Positions 1 to 9,827 of a stretch of DNA of 64,000 bases are shown here, piece by piece. Numbering within the stretch: position 1 is the first letter of the stretch; every line of letters starts with the position of its first letter. Under the pieces are notes generated by a model. It was not told where the DNA came from and made no database searches. It saw only the letters and a list, made by a program, of their open reading frames with translations. The position numbers and the translations under genes were made by a program. Source of the DNA: Orientallactaga sibirica (taxonomy: Eukaryota; Chordata; Mammalia; Rodentia; Dipodidae); contig JAEOAD010000015.1 in NCBI GenBank assembly GCA_036365145.1, forward strand, positions 7,371,501 through 7,435,500, read 5' to 3'.

Positions 1-672
1 ACAGGATGCCCTATGATTCATTGATGTTTTCTGAAAATGGCATGATTTCATTCTTTATGGTTCTAGAAAACCCCACTGTGTATATATGCTTCATTTTATT
101 CATCCATTCACCTGTTAATGACCATCTCGGCTGATTCCATTACTTGGATACTATGACTAGTGCTGTTATAAGCATGACTGTACAGCAATTCTGGTGGGGT
201 AAGATTTTATCTCAGTGTTGTTTGGATTTGCATTTCCCTGATGACTTAGTATGTTGAACAAATTTCATGTATTTATTGGCAATTTCTATATCTTTTGAAA
301 ACTATTTTCAGTTCATTGGTTCACATATTGATCAGATTCCTTATAGTTTTGGTGTATATTTTTTGAGTTCTTTATATATTCTTGATATTTTTCTCCTGTC
401 AGATGATAATTGGCAGTAATATACTCCAACTGTGTAGGTTGTCTCTTCAGGGTGATAATTGTTTCCTTTGCTGTGTAGAAGCTTTTTAAATTATCATTTG
501 TCAATACTGACCACTATTTCCTTAGTGATTGGAGTGATTTCCATAGTGACTCAGAAAGTTATTGCTTTCACCTATACATTCAGATATTTCCCACTTTTTA
601 TCCAGAAGTTTCAAACTTTCAGGTCAGGTCTTACATGAAGGTCTTTGATACATTTTGAGATGCTTAAAAAAA
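1..672 (-). mobile_element. L1 LINE fragment, antisense (ORF2 C-terminal part)
   Basis: Read on the minus strand this is the C-terminal part of L1 ORF2 and the start of its 3' flank. Minus-strand translation at 313-504 gives ITLKRQPTQLEYITANYHLT followed by EKYQEYIKN, which fits the region after the reverse transcriptase of L1. The plus strand shows the usual antisense L1 wording, such as TTCATCCATTCACCTGTTAA. Several stops and frameshifts make it dead. The 3' end lies beyond the left edge of the window, and the 5' truncation falls near 672, just before a B1 SINE. Confidence 0.8.
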
Positions 673-683
673 ATATTTCTATT

Positions 684-826
684 AGCCTGGTGTGGTGGCG
701 CATGCCTTTAATCCCAGCACTTGGGAGGCAGAGATAGGAGGATTGCTGAGACTTTGAGGCCACCCTGAGACTACATAGTGAATTCCAGGTCAGCCTGGAC
801 TAGAGTGAAACCCTACCTCGAAAAAC

Positions 827-830
<4 letters not shown>
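684..830 (+). mobile_element. B1-type SINE (7SL-derived)
   Basis: The body has the B1 landmarks in order: GGTGTGGTGGCGCATGCC, TTTAATCCCAGCAC, GGGAGGCAGAGATAGGAGGA, then ACTACATAGTGAATTCCAGG and GAGTGAAACCCTACCTC. The GAGGCCACCCTGAGACTACA segment differs from the mouse B1 wording (GAGGCCAGCCTGGTCTACA) and is shared by the other young B1 copies here, so it marks the host lineage. The A-tail has grown into an (AT)n microsatellite. Confidence 0.9.

Positions 831-892
<62 letters not shown>
831..892 (+). repeat. (AT)n microsatellite
   Basis: About 31 uninterrupted AT units lie between the tail of a B1 SINE and the tail of an antisense tRNA-type SINE. Expansion of joined A-rich tails is the likely origin. 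The length is expected to be polymorphic. Confidence 0.97.
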
Positions 893-895
<3 letters not shown>

Positions 896-1104
896 TTTAT
901 TTGCAAGGAAAGAAAGAAAGAATGAGGGGAGAAAGAGAAGAAGAGAGAGAGAGAATGGGCACACCAGGGTTTCTAGCTACTGCAAACGAACTCCAAATGT
1001 GTGTACCACTGTGCAGGACTTTATGTGGGCACTGGGGACTTGAACCTGAGTAGTTAGGCTTTGCAGCCAAGTGCCTTCACCACTGAGCAATCTCTCCAAC
1101 CCCA
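893..1104 (-). mobile_element. tRNA-type SINE, antisense
   Basis: This is the window's commonest SINE in reverse: AT-rich tail, GA-rich tract, the CAAACGAACTCCA body and a tRNA-like head ending ACTGAGCAATCTCTCCAACC. On the minus strand the head carries the pol III A box and B box regions. It stands in tandem with the next copy, both in the same direction. Confidence 0.88.
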
Positions 1105-1111
1105 GGTTTTT

Positions 1112-1320
1112 ACTTTTAAAATATATTTTTATTTATTTATTTGTTGGAGGAGAGAAATAGAAAAAAAAAGAATGGCCAGCAGGACATCTTGCTGCTGCAA
1201 ACAAACTCCAGATGCATGGGCCACTTTGTACATCTGGCTTTATATGGGTACTAGAGAATCGAACTTGAGCCAGCAGGTTTTGCAAGCAAATGCCTTTAAC
1301 CTCAGAGCTATGCCCAGCCC
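1112..1320 (-). mobile_element. tRNA-type SINE, antisense
   Basis: A second copy follows the previous one within about 10 bases. It has the TTTATTTATTTATTTG tail, the body word ACAAACTCCAGATGCATG and a diverged head (CTCAGAGCTATGCCCAGCCC). It is more decayed than the copies at 29.5 and 62.6 kb. Confidence 0.85.
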
Positions 1321-1740
1321 AATTTCTGCTTTCTATATGCTTTCATTTTTTCTGCTTAGTGTTATATTTTTTGTTTTCTTTTTTTTGGAAGGTGGTTGTT
1401 TACTTGAGAGTTTTCTTTAGTGCTAATAAAAAACTTCAGTGCCATTACTTCATAAACAGTACTTATTTATATACCATAAATTATATTTGGATCATTTATC
1501 TTCAGTGTAATCACTGTGCTGCAGTTAGGTTACACAACTTTAATACTTTCTTTTTCTTTATACCATTTGTTTTTTCCTCCAGGATTTTTTTTTTTGCTGA
1601 CTTCTTGTCTTCTTTCTTGGATAATTTGATTTTAAACATAATTACATTTCTTTGTGGGCATATTAGTTATAACACTTTGGTATTTAGCATTTGTTTTATG
1701 ATTCATCGCATGGATAACCACTTTTGTAGAATCATATAGT

Positions 1741-2095
1741 GAGACTGGGAGATGGCTCAGTGGGTAAAAGCATTTAATGCACAAGCATGAGGACCTGAGT
1801 TCAATATCCAGCACTCATGCAAAAAGTCAGGTGGGGTTACATACACCTGTAGCTCCAGTGTTGAGGGGAAAGAGACAGGATGATTGCTGAAGCTTGCTTG
1901 TCAGCCAGTCTACCAAAAATGGAGAGTTTCAGGGTCAGTGAGAGATCCTATTTCAAGGAAATAAGTTAAACAAGTAATAGTAGAGAACTCCTGATCTCCT
2001 CCTTTGGCCTCTACATGTGTGTGAATCTGCTTACACATACACATGCATACGCCACACACACCTCATACACTGCGCACACACACACCTCCCATTCC
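1741..2095 (+). mobile_element. B4-type SINE
   Basis: The head reads GGGAGATGGCTCAGTGGGTA and continues GCATGAGGACCTGAGTTC, followed by a B1-related middle (CAGGATGATTGCTGAAGC; CAGTGAGAGATCC), the stretch CTCCTTTGGCCTCTACATG and a CA-rich tail. This order of ID-like head, B1-like middle and CA-rich tail is that of rodent B4. It is old and well diverged. Confidence 0.75.
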
Positions 2096-2411
2096 CAAAA
2101 GAGGGAGAGAGTAAATAATTCATGTTTTGTGAGCTTATGTTTTCTATCATAAATACTCAACCCTGATATAACAGTCTAAAAGCAATCATAGATAATAAAT
2201 AGAAATATACAGGCACATAGTTATATATGGATGAATGTATTTAAATAAATGTTATTTGCAAAAAGTGGTGGCAGGTCACCTTTAGCTCAAGGGTTTTGTG
2301 ACAGAACCTTAATCCTTAATGCAGTGGTACTGGGGAGTGGGGATTTTAAGAGATGATTAGGTAATGATGCTTTGTTTTCATATGTGGGTTCATATCACTA
2401 TCTTGGGACTT

Positions 2412-2471
2412 TCCTTCCTTCCCCTCCCTCCCTCCCTCCCTCCCTCCCTCCCTCCCTCCCTCCCTTCCTTC
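2412..2471 (+). repeat. (CCCT)n/(CCTT)n microsatellite
   Basis: A pyrimidine-only run built of CCCT units with CCTT edges. Antisense reading frames across it encode EGREGGREGG-type peptides, which are artefacts of the repeat. Confidence 0.95.
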
Positions 2472-3187
2472 TTTTTGTTTGCCACGTGATTCTGTCTGCA
2501 ATTGTATAAAGCAGTATGAAGTCCATTGCAGGATAAGGCTCTTGATCTTGAACTTGCTAAGCTCCAGAACCATGAAGCCAAATGTTTGTTCATTATATAT
2601 CACCTAGTCTATGACTTTCTGTAATACTAACATAAAATAGACTATGGAAGACCAATGTAGGCATTGATCTAAAGCAATGATGCAAACTCATTCTGAAGAC
2701 ATTGTCAAATGCATTATCATGGTAAAAGATTTTCTTTGTGTTTAGTAAAACTTCAAAGTGTTTCTGTCTTTGTGTGAGCTCTTGGGATTCCCTCTTAGGG
2801 GTGATTCTTTCTCTGGTCTGGAGTAGTTTCCTCACATATATGTCTATCTGTCCAGCTGAAGGCTGCACAGAGCTCCAGAGTTCCTTTTCTGTTTAGTCCT
2901 TGTCTCTTTGTTAATGTACCCTATAAGTGTTAATTTCCCAGGCCTTCCAGGATCAAACTTTGCTTACCAGCTTTTGTTTTTAAATCAAGTAGCATTCTAG
3001 GCTCTGTTAAGGGTTTCTGTTTTCCTGTGCTGTCATTTAGAAACTTAATCTCCACTGTCAGCTCGGATAATCACAGAGCTAATTTGTCTTCCCTTTCTCT
3101 GAGGTCACTGTCCTATGCTTCCTTATGTACAAAATATGAAATCTGTTGTTTCATAATGATGCCTTTTAATGATTGACTTCACATACA
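2472..3187. other. Unique non-coding sequence
   Basis: AT-rich sequence without a repeat I recognise. Short frames on the minus strand (2593-2868) have no domain, no biased composition and no splice context that would support a gene. Confidence 0.5.
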
Positions 3188-3450
3188 CTGGTGGTCCAAT
3201 AATATTACAATGGAACTGAAAAATTCCTATTGGCATAATGTTGTACATATTATCTTTATGTTGTAATTGCCTACAATATTCAGTACAATAAGGTATTCTC
3301 CAGGTTGAGGCCTGGGAGCCAATAGGCTATACCATACAGTGTAGATGTGTGGTGGGCTATTCTATACTATTGTATGGAAGTACATGCCGTGGTGTTCACT
3401 CAGTTATAAAGTCACAAAATGACATATTTTTCAGAACCTATTCCATGATT
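3188..3450 (-). mobile_element. MER2-like TcMar-Tigger MITE relic
   Basis: The interval follows the antisense MER2 pattern: GGTGGTCCAATAATATTACA, GAACTGAAAAATTCCTAT, then TTGCCTACAATATTCAGTAC, CAATAGGCTATACCATA, a GTGTGGTGGGCTAT block and the end TTTTTCAGAACCTATTCC. MER2 is a non-autonomous DNA transposon mobilised by Tigger transposases. The terminal inverted repeats are eroded and the CpG positions of the consensus have decayed, as expected for an ancient copy. Confidence 0.75.
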
Positions 3451-3739
3451 GATATGTGATTATATTTTCACAGTTTTAATTTTTTTCTCCTTGGTAGGAG
3501 AATAAATATAGTCAATGTTATTTCATCTCTATCAAAAGCATCATTCCAATTCTGGCACATAGTTTTTGGTTTACAACTTAGGAATGCATTTTAAAAGCTT
3601 CCAATGTGGACAGAATCTTTCCCAGTGACTTCACTACTTGGAATTATCCCAGTAGAATAATCATAGATGTCCTGAAAAATAAAATATGGGAATAATGATG
3701 ATGATAATGATAATTTTTATGATTCTATCATCTATTGAA

Positions 3740-3885
3740 AGCTCCTTTGAATGAAGTATCTAAATCAAGTTTTTGACATAACAACCATTTTTAGAAGTGG
3801 GAAGCTGATTTTAGAGTTTATAACTCAGTCCATAAATGATGGAGATAAGATCTGAGCCCTATCCCTTTAATTCTACAACCCACAT
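3740..3885 (-). mobile_element. MIR-like relic, antisense
   Basis: The order ATAACAACCATTTTTAGAAG, then ACTCAGTCCATAAATGATGG and AGATCTGAGCCC resembles antisense MIR (AACAACCC, ACAGATGAGGAAACTGAG, CACAGCTAGTAAGTGG, GATTCGAACCC). It is strongly diverged, so the call is tentative. Confidence 0.45.
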
Positions 3886-4237
3886 TCCAAGTCTCAAACT
3901 TTGAAACATTTCTTACATCATTTAGAAATGCCTAAAAATCCCAACAGTAGTGGGTTAACTAGTTTATACTTATGCAACAAAATGTATGCAAGTATTGAAG
4001 TTGTAGAATATTTGAAAACTTTAATATATAAAATAGCAGTCATGGTGAGTGATGAAAGTATGATTATCTGGATTTCTTCTTTTTTCTCCCTTATTGTTTT
4101 CAGATGTCTTAACTTTGTTCATAAAGGGTTGTAGCTCTGGGTGTTTCTAAGTATATTGATCATGAATGAGTTCTTGAAGCTGGGCTTTTGGATAATACTT
4201 TTGATATTTGTAGGTCCCTTTTTTCTTTCCAATCATT
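3886..4237. other. Unique non-coding sequence
   Basis: Nothing recognisable. A 77-codon plus-strand frame at 3901-4134 has no family resemblance and ordinary AT-rich composition. Confidence 0.45.
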
Positions 4238-5572
4238 CTTTTAAAAAAATTTTATTAACAACTTCTATACTTACAGACAATAAATCATGATATTTCCCTC
4301 CCCTCTCCCCTTTCCCCTTCAGAACTCCACTCTCCATCATATCCCCTCCCTCTCTCCATTAGTCTCTCTTTTAATCTGATGTCACCATCTTTGTCTCCAT
4401 TATGAGGGTCTTGTGAAGGTATTGCTAGGCACTGCCAGGTTATAGATATCAAGGCCAATTTCTGTCTGGACAGTTGCATTGTAAAGAGTCGTACCCTTCC
4501 TTTGGCCCTTACATTCTTTCTGCCACCTCTTCCACAATGGACCCTGAGCCTTGGAGGGTGTGATAGAGATGTTTTAGTGCTGGACACTCCTCCATCCCTT
4601 TTCCTCAGCACTATGTTGCCTTTCACCCTAAGTCAGTGTCTGTTATTGAGCGATGATTTTCCTGGAGGCAAAAACTGACAGGATCCTGCCTTTTAATCCA
4701 GTCTGCAAGCCTGTGTCTTTTGGTTGGGGCATTGATGCCATTGATATTAAGAGTGATTATTGAAAGATATGTAGTTATTCTCACCATTCTTCTTGTTTTG
4801 TAATGGTCCTGTTTTCCCTTTACTTGCTTGTTTTAACTGTTATTTGAATATGGTTTATTTTTCCCCTTTCCTCCTGTGTGTGTTTTGCTTTCTCTTTAGC
4901 ATGAAGGCTTCCTTCAAGTATTTTCTGTATAGGTAGCTTAGTTGTTATTCATTCCTTTATCCTTATTCCTACCTCAATTTGGATAGATAGCTTTGCAGGA
5001 TAAAGTAATCTTGGCTGACAGTTGTTATCTTTAAGAATTTAGAATACTTCTTCCAAACCCTTCTGGATTTTAAAGTTTGTGTTGAGCAATCTGCTATTAT
5101 TCTTATGGGCTTGCCTTTGTAGGTGACTTGCTTTTAATCTCTAACTGCTTTCAATATATTTTCTCTGGTTTGCATGTTTAGTAGTTTAATTATAACATAG
5201 CAAAGAGACATTCTTTCCAGGTTTTGTCTGTTTGGTGTTCTAAAATCTTTTTGTATCTGCATTGACATTTATTTCCCAATTTGGGGGAAATTTTCTTGTC
5301 TGATTTTGTTGAAAATGCCTTTGAAACCTCTGGAGTGAAATTCTTCTCTTTCTACTATACCCTGATTTCTTATGTTTGATCTTTTCATAGTGTCCTGGAT
5401 ATCTTGAAATTCCCATTCCTATCTTCCTATTAGCTTGTCTTTCTCTTTTTTGGACTGTATTAGGTCTGCCACCTAGTCTTCTAGTTTATATATTCTATTC
5501 TCTTCTTCATCCATTCTACTGGTGAGACTTTCCACAGAGTTATCTATTTGACTAGCAATGCCGTCCCAAGAC
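4238..5572 (-). mobile_element. Internally deleted ('half') L1, antisense
   Basis: Read on the minus strand, 5572 to about 4740 is L1 ORF1 (coiled-coil and RNA-binding part, wording like AACCCTTCTGGATTTT and AAGATCAAACATAAGAAATC). Then comes the ORF2 start: SLLISMASMPQPKDTGLQTG resembles the L1 endonuclease N-terminus. After roughly 55-60 ORF2 codons the sequence jumps, near 4616-4622, straight into the L1 3'UTR, which runs to the A-rich tail at about 4238. The same 3'UTR occurs at 19.5-20.7 kb and 50.76-50.95 kb. About 5 kb of ORF2 is absent. The layout recalls HAL1 half-LINEs, though a deletion after insertion is equally possible. Confidence 0.7.
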
Positions 5573-5738
5573 TCTCATAATAGGAGAAAAAGATTATGAC
5601 ATCAAAATAAAAGAGAGGCTGATGGAAAGAGGAAAGGGATATGGTGGACAGCAGATATATGAAGTGGTAAGTGGGGATGGGGATGGAAATATCATGGTTT
5701 ATTGACTGTAAGTATAGAAGTTGTCAATAAAAAAATTT
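5573..5738 (+). mobile_element. L1 3' end, sense, 5'-truncated
   Basis: The last roughly 165 bases of the same L1 3'UTR in the plus direction, ending GTCAATAAAAAAATTTAAAA. It is the inverted counterpart of 4238-4420: AAAAGAGAGGCTGATGGAAA, then GGAAATATCATGGTTTATTG and AAGTATAGAAGTTGTC all recur there in reverse complement. Its 5' edge touches the truncated 5' end of the antisense half-L1. Confidence 0.75.
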
Positions 5739-6340
5739 AAAAATGAGTTGTGAGATCAGCAGTTAGTCATTTTTTGGGGGTGATGTCTCTGAATATTCCC
5801 TCACACTCTGGTGCTTACATTCTTTTCACCCCTGCTTTTTCAATATTCCCCGATCTGTGGTGGGTATGCTTTAAATCTTCTTTAGTGTTGAGCTCTCAGC
5901 AGCTTCTGAATTTCTGCTTTGGTAAATTTTGACCACCCTTTAATTTTGATTTTATTCACTATAGTTCAAATCCATCTGGGAGAAGTTTTTGTTATACCTC
6001 CTATCATCTTTCTGACCTCCAGGGTATAGCATTAGTGGATAGCATTACTTGCCTTAATTCAATGATGGTGTCTGAGTGATGCTCCTGTCTTCCAAGTCTG
6101 ATTATGATCTCTTTTGGACAGTTTCAAACTCCACATACCCCTGGTCTCCAACCTGTGATCATGTTGTGCACTCACAATAACAGTGAATCCTCATTGAACA
6201 TAGGGCTACATAGTAAAAATTGCCTTCTTTGACCTTGGTTCTGTCATCTCTTTAGCAAGCCTCTGTGGAAGTGGTGGTGATGGTAGTAATAGTGTTGAAG
6301 AGGGCAGGTCTTAACTGTATTTTGTTAAGAAGATACTGAA
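5739..6340. other. Unassigned, possibly more antisense L1
   Basis: No confident match. The block around 5800-5960 (CCCGATCTGTGGTGGGTATG, TTAGTGTTGAGCTCTCAGC) could be the 5' part of the antisense L1 beyond ORF1, which would make the 5573-5738 fragment an insertion into it. I could not settle this by eye. Confidence 0.3.
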
Positions 6341-6500
6341 AGCCAGGCATGGTGGTATACACCTTTAATCTCAGCACTCAGGAAGCAGAAGTAGGAAGAT
6401 CACCATGAGGTCAAGGCCACCCTGAGAATACAGAGTGAATTCCAGGTCAGACTGGTCTAGAGTGAGACCCTACCTTGAAAAACCAAAAAAAAAAAAAAAA
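6341..6500 (+). mobile_element. B1-type SINE with target duplication
   Basis: Full-length B1 starting AGCCAGGCATGGTGGTATAC and ending in an A17 tail after CCTTGAAAAACC. It is flanked by AGATACTGAA (6331-6340) and AGATATTGAA (6501-6510), a 10 bp target duplication with one change. That shows L1-type insertion and a moderate age. Confidence 0.93.
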
Positions 6501-6510
6501 AGATATTGAA

Positions 6511-7250
6511 GCCTTGATTGGGCAATTTCCTTGAATACGAGAATAAATAGGTATTAATATTTATTCATTGCAAGTACCAGCCATAGTTGTTTCATGTCTG
6601 CAATGGTTGAGGGAACTGTCACGAAGCCTCAGTTCCCAGGCCTGAGCTCTCCCTTCTGTCCCTTCCTCTTGTCTGGTTCAGCCTCCAGTCCACACTGCTT
6701 TGGCTGCTTCCTCTTTGGCTTGGAGGTGTGCACATGACCTTGGAGGACAGCACTGCTTATTATCCCAATGGTTCAGAATACACAAAATATGTGCCAGATG
6801 TTATAGAATAAGCATGACCTCTGTTATTAACTCATCTTCTCCATCCCAGGAAGTGAATTTTTAATGTCCTGCTGTCACTACCTAGGTACTGATGAGCTGA
6901 GTTTTAAGCCAGGAGGGATGTGCCCAGATTTCCTGGGCAGAGTGAAGCTTTTCTCTTTTCTCCCTAATAATTGAGAGATTTTCTATTGGGAGTTTCTTCC
7001 GGAATTCGTCATTGATAAACACACCCCATGTTGTCCAAGGTGGTAAGCATCGACCCTATAGTTTATAGACTTTAGGACTTAAGTGGTTGCCTTTGCAAGG
7101 TCTGGGAAAAATTGGCCACTGGTTGGGAATGGTACCTACATGCCCCTGATATTCACTGTGGAAGACTGCATAGGCTGGCAGCAGATTAAAAACAGGACTG
7201 GGGCCTCAGCCAAGGAGATGACTTTAGCCAAAAGAAGTGTCTTGACTCCA
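6511..7250. other. Unique non-coding sequence
   Basis: Balanced-composition sequence without recognised repeats, long frames or promoter-like CpG density. Confidence 0.45.
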
Positions 7251-7261
7251 GGGTAAATTTT

Positions 7262-7488
7262 GTATTTTTATTTGAGGGGGGGGGAGAGAAAGAGAGAGAG
7301 AGAAAGAGAGAGAAGACAGAGGGAGAGAATGGGTGAACCAAGGGCCTCCAGTTGCTACAAACAGACTCCAGATGCATGCATGCATGCGCCACCTTGTGCA
7401 TCTGGCTTACTTGGGTCCTAGGAAATTGAACCTGGGTCCTTTGGCATTGCAGGCAAGTGCCTTAACCACTAAGCTATCTCTCTAGCCC
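7262..7488 (-). mobile_element. tRNA-type SINE, antisense, with target duplication
   Basis: Tail TATTTTTATTTG, a G10 and GA-rich tract, body CAAACAGACTCCAGATGCATG with a GCAT-repeat expansion, and head TTAACCACTAAGCTATCTCTC. Flanks CCAGGGTAAATT (7248-7259) and CCAAGGTAAATT (from 7490) form the target duplication. Confidence 0.92.
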
Positions 7489-7500
7489 TCCAAGGTAAAT

Positions 7501-8291
7501 TATACTGGCTCCTTACCCATTGTGCATTTTCTGAAGTCAGCTGAGGGGAAGGCCACACTCATCCACACCTTCCCTGGTCTTTGTAACTTGTAAGGTCCAT
7601 GTGCACAAGCTCCTGATTTGGGATGACTTTGTTCTTCTCCAACCCTAGCATTAATCATGTCTCTTCTGTCTCAGCATGGCCCATGGCTCTTTTGTGAGCA
7701 CTTTGTCCCATTGTTCTTTTGCCTTCATAGATTCAAGTGGTACAATGTTTTGATAGCTGTGTGCAATTTCTCGTTTCTTCCAGGAAACCTTCCTGAAAAC
7801 TCCTGCCCCATCTATATATCTTTGTGTTCTGGAGGACTCATTTGGCAACACCATTATACTTTGTTGTAACAGTGTTATTATACTTCTTTCTTCTCACATT
7901 TCTTTATGGTCAGGATGTATATGTTTAGGTAGGCTGTTAACCACTAAGTTTCAGGATTCTACCTTGTAATATAATCTAATAACCCACTGATTGCTTGATG
8001 ACTGGAACTTTTAAGGCATTTTGTAGTCTCCTTGATTTAATAGCATCTCCCTATCCTTCAGTAGTTTAGATGAGAAATCGTGAGAACTCTGGTCATGGAG
8101 TAGAGAATTGGGTATTTAGAGGTTATCATAAAAAGTACTTTGAGCTCATAGCTATTGGGAAACAGAGGAGAAGAAGATCTAGCCAAACTTTGACTTGATT
8201 TACTACAAGAATGGAAATTCCATTAATCTTGAAAATACAGGGAAACAAGTGTGGATATGTTCTGTATAAGTGTGTGTTATATGTATATATA

Positions 8292-8292
<1 letters not shown>
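7501..8292. other. Unique non-coding sequence
   Basis: No recognised repeat. Overlapping opposite-strand frames at 7651-7869 are unsupported. Confidence 0.45.

Positions 8293-8331
<39 letters not shown>
8293..8331 (+). repeat. (TG)n microsatellite
   Basis: About 19 TG units just downstream of an alternating ATGTATATATATAG stretch. Both can take up non-B DNA forms. Confidence 0.96.
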
Positions 8332-8332
<1 letters not shown>

Positions 8333-8629
8333 TGAGGAGATGGTACATTCTATTTGGGATATCTGATTCCATAAGTGCATGCAGCCCAAACCCTCCCTTG
8401 GGCTAGGGCAGGTGTGGTTCAGGCTATAGTCAAGAAAGCTGCAAACAGACTAATTTCTTCTGTGAGTTAGCTTGGAGAAAAAAAAAGAGAGAGAGAGAGC
8501 CAGAAAAGCAAGCTCGGGTCAAAGTTCTTAGTCCTACTGAGCCAAGTCAGGGAAATCCATGCAATATGAGTTCCCTGGCATATTTCCACACCTGAGGGAG
8601 ATCACCTTTGGCAGGGTGGTCATGGGCTA

Positions 8630-9023
8630 TGTGGTAGTTTGAATATATGTCCCCCAATATATTCAGTATTTTATTAGTTATAGTTTGCATCTGCAATCAC
8701 CTTGCTAGAGGCAATGTCACTGGGCTGGTCTTAAGGTGTTAATGGTGTGGGTTTGAGATTCCATTGTAAAGATATGCAAATGTGCCTAGCAGGAGTTCCT
8801 GAAGTGTGCTGTGTGACCTTTTGGCTGTAGTTTTGCTCTGTGTGCTGTGGTGGCTGGCTGGTTGGCTTTTGCTCTCTTGCCTGGTCCTGTGAAGAGCAGG
8901 CTGCTTCTCCTGCTTTTATGGAACTTCCCCTGGATCTGTAAGCTTCAATAAATAATATCCCTTCCTCCATAACTGTGCCTGGTCTGAAAGTTCATCTCAG
9001 CGAACCTGAAGCTGTCTGCTACA
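8630..9023 (+). mobile_element. Solo LTR, ERVL-MaLR type (MT-like)
   Basis: A 394 bp element that starts TGTGGTAGTTTGAATATATG and ends CTGTCTGCTACA, so it has TG...CA termini. It is bracketed by the perfect 5 bp duplication GGCTA (8625-8629 and 9024-9028), the size expected for ERVL/MaLR integration. CAATAAATAATATCCC near 8946 supplies the polyadenylation signal. No internal retroviral sequence follows, so this is a solo LTR. A same-family copy lies inverted at 13813-14172. Confidence 0.88.
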
Positions 9024-9028
9024 GGCTA

Positions 9029-9614
9029 TTTGTAATTTATTTCTAAAATGACATACTTTGTTCTTGAGATAATCAACCATATTAGATTAATCTTATGAAA
9101 AGGTGAACTATAGTTGGTAAAACAAACATAATTGGCTTTTACAATGTCTTAAAATAATATACACTATAAAATCATGCCCAAGAAATTCTATTTTTATATG
9201 TTTCATATCATGTAGAATATAGAACTTTTAGCAAATTGAGTTATCATTTCTTATTTTGGTCTAATGATTGAAATTCAAACAACTCAGCAGACATTTCTCT
9301 TATCTCTATCTAATTACACAAAGAAGACAAGAGGGACTTTTCCATGCTTTATGATTTGAGTCCTGGCCTGTCTGCCAGCAGGAGGGGGAGTCCAGCTCAA
9401 TAAAACCCTAGCCAAAGAAGCTGGTATTATGTTGTGGTACCATAGGCACTGCCCATGGATGTCTTAGACCTTCACATGTCAGAATTTTAACCCTGGAATT
9501 ACTAAAGAAACTTCTTTATGCCGGTATTAGAATTCTCTGAGAAGGTGTAAATCTCCCTCTTGGAATGGTTTAGCCCTTTGAATACAAAACTCTTCATATG
9601 TGGGATAGTCACTA
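9029..9614. other. Unique non-coding sequence
   Basis: AT-rich, no recognised element. The L1 on its right begins without a clear target duplication that I could pair with the 3' flank. Confidence 0.4.
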
Positions 9615-9827
9615 CTGTTTTTCCTAACAAATACAAAAACCAGAAATGAAAAAGGAAAGGTCACAAAAGACATCAATGAAGTTGGAAGAATCATGAAGGT
9701 ATACTTCCAAAATCCCTATTCCACACAACTGGATAATCTGGAAGAAATGGATGAATTCCTAGACACATACCACCTATAAAAACTAAAATCAGAGCAGATT
9801 AATCTCCAAAACAAATCTTTCACATCC

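Noticed and set aside
778..1053. 91-codon frame with a long Tyr-Ile run
   Set aside because: Translation of the (AT)n microsatellite and a SINE.
2346..2603. Frames with repeated Gly-Arg-Glu
   Set aside because: Translation of the (CCCT)n tract in reverse.
4285..4626. 113-codon antisense frame
   Set aside because: Also in an L1 3'UTR, and the start codon would be GTG. Not a gene.
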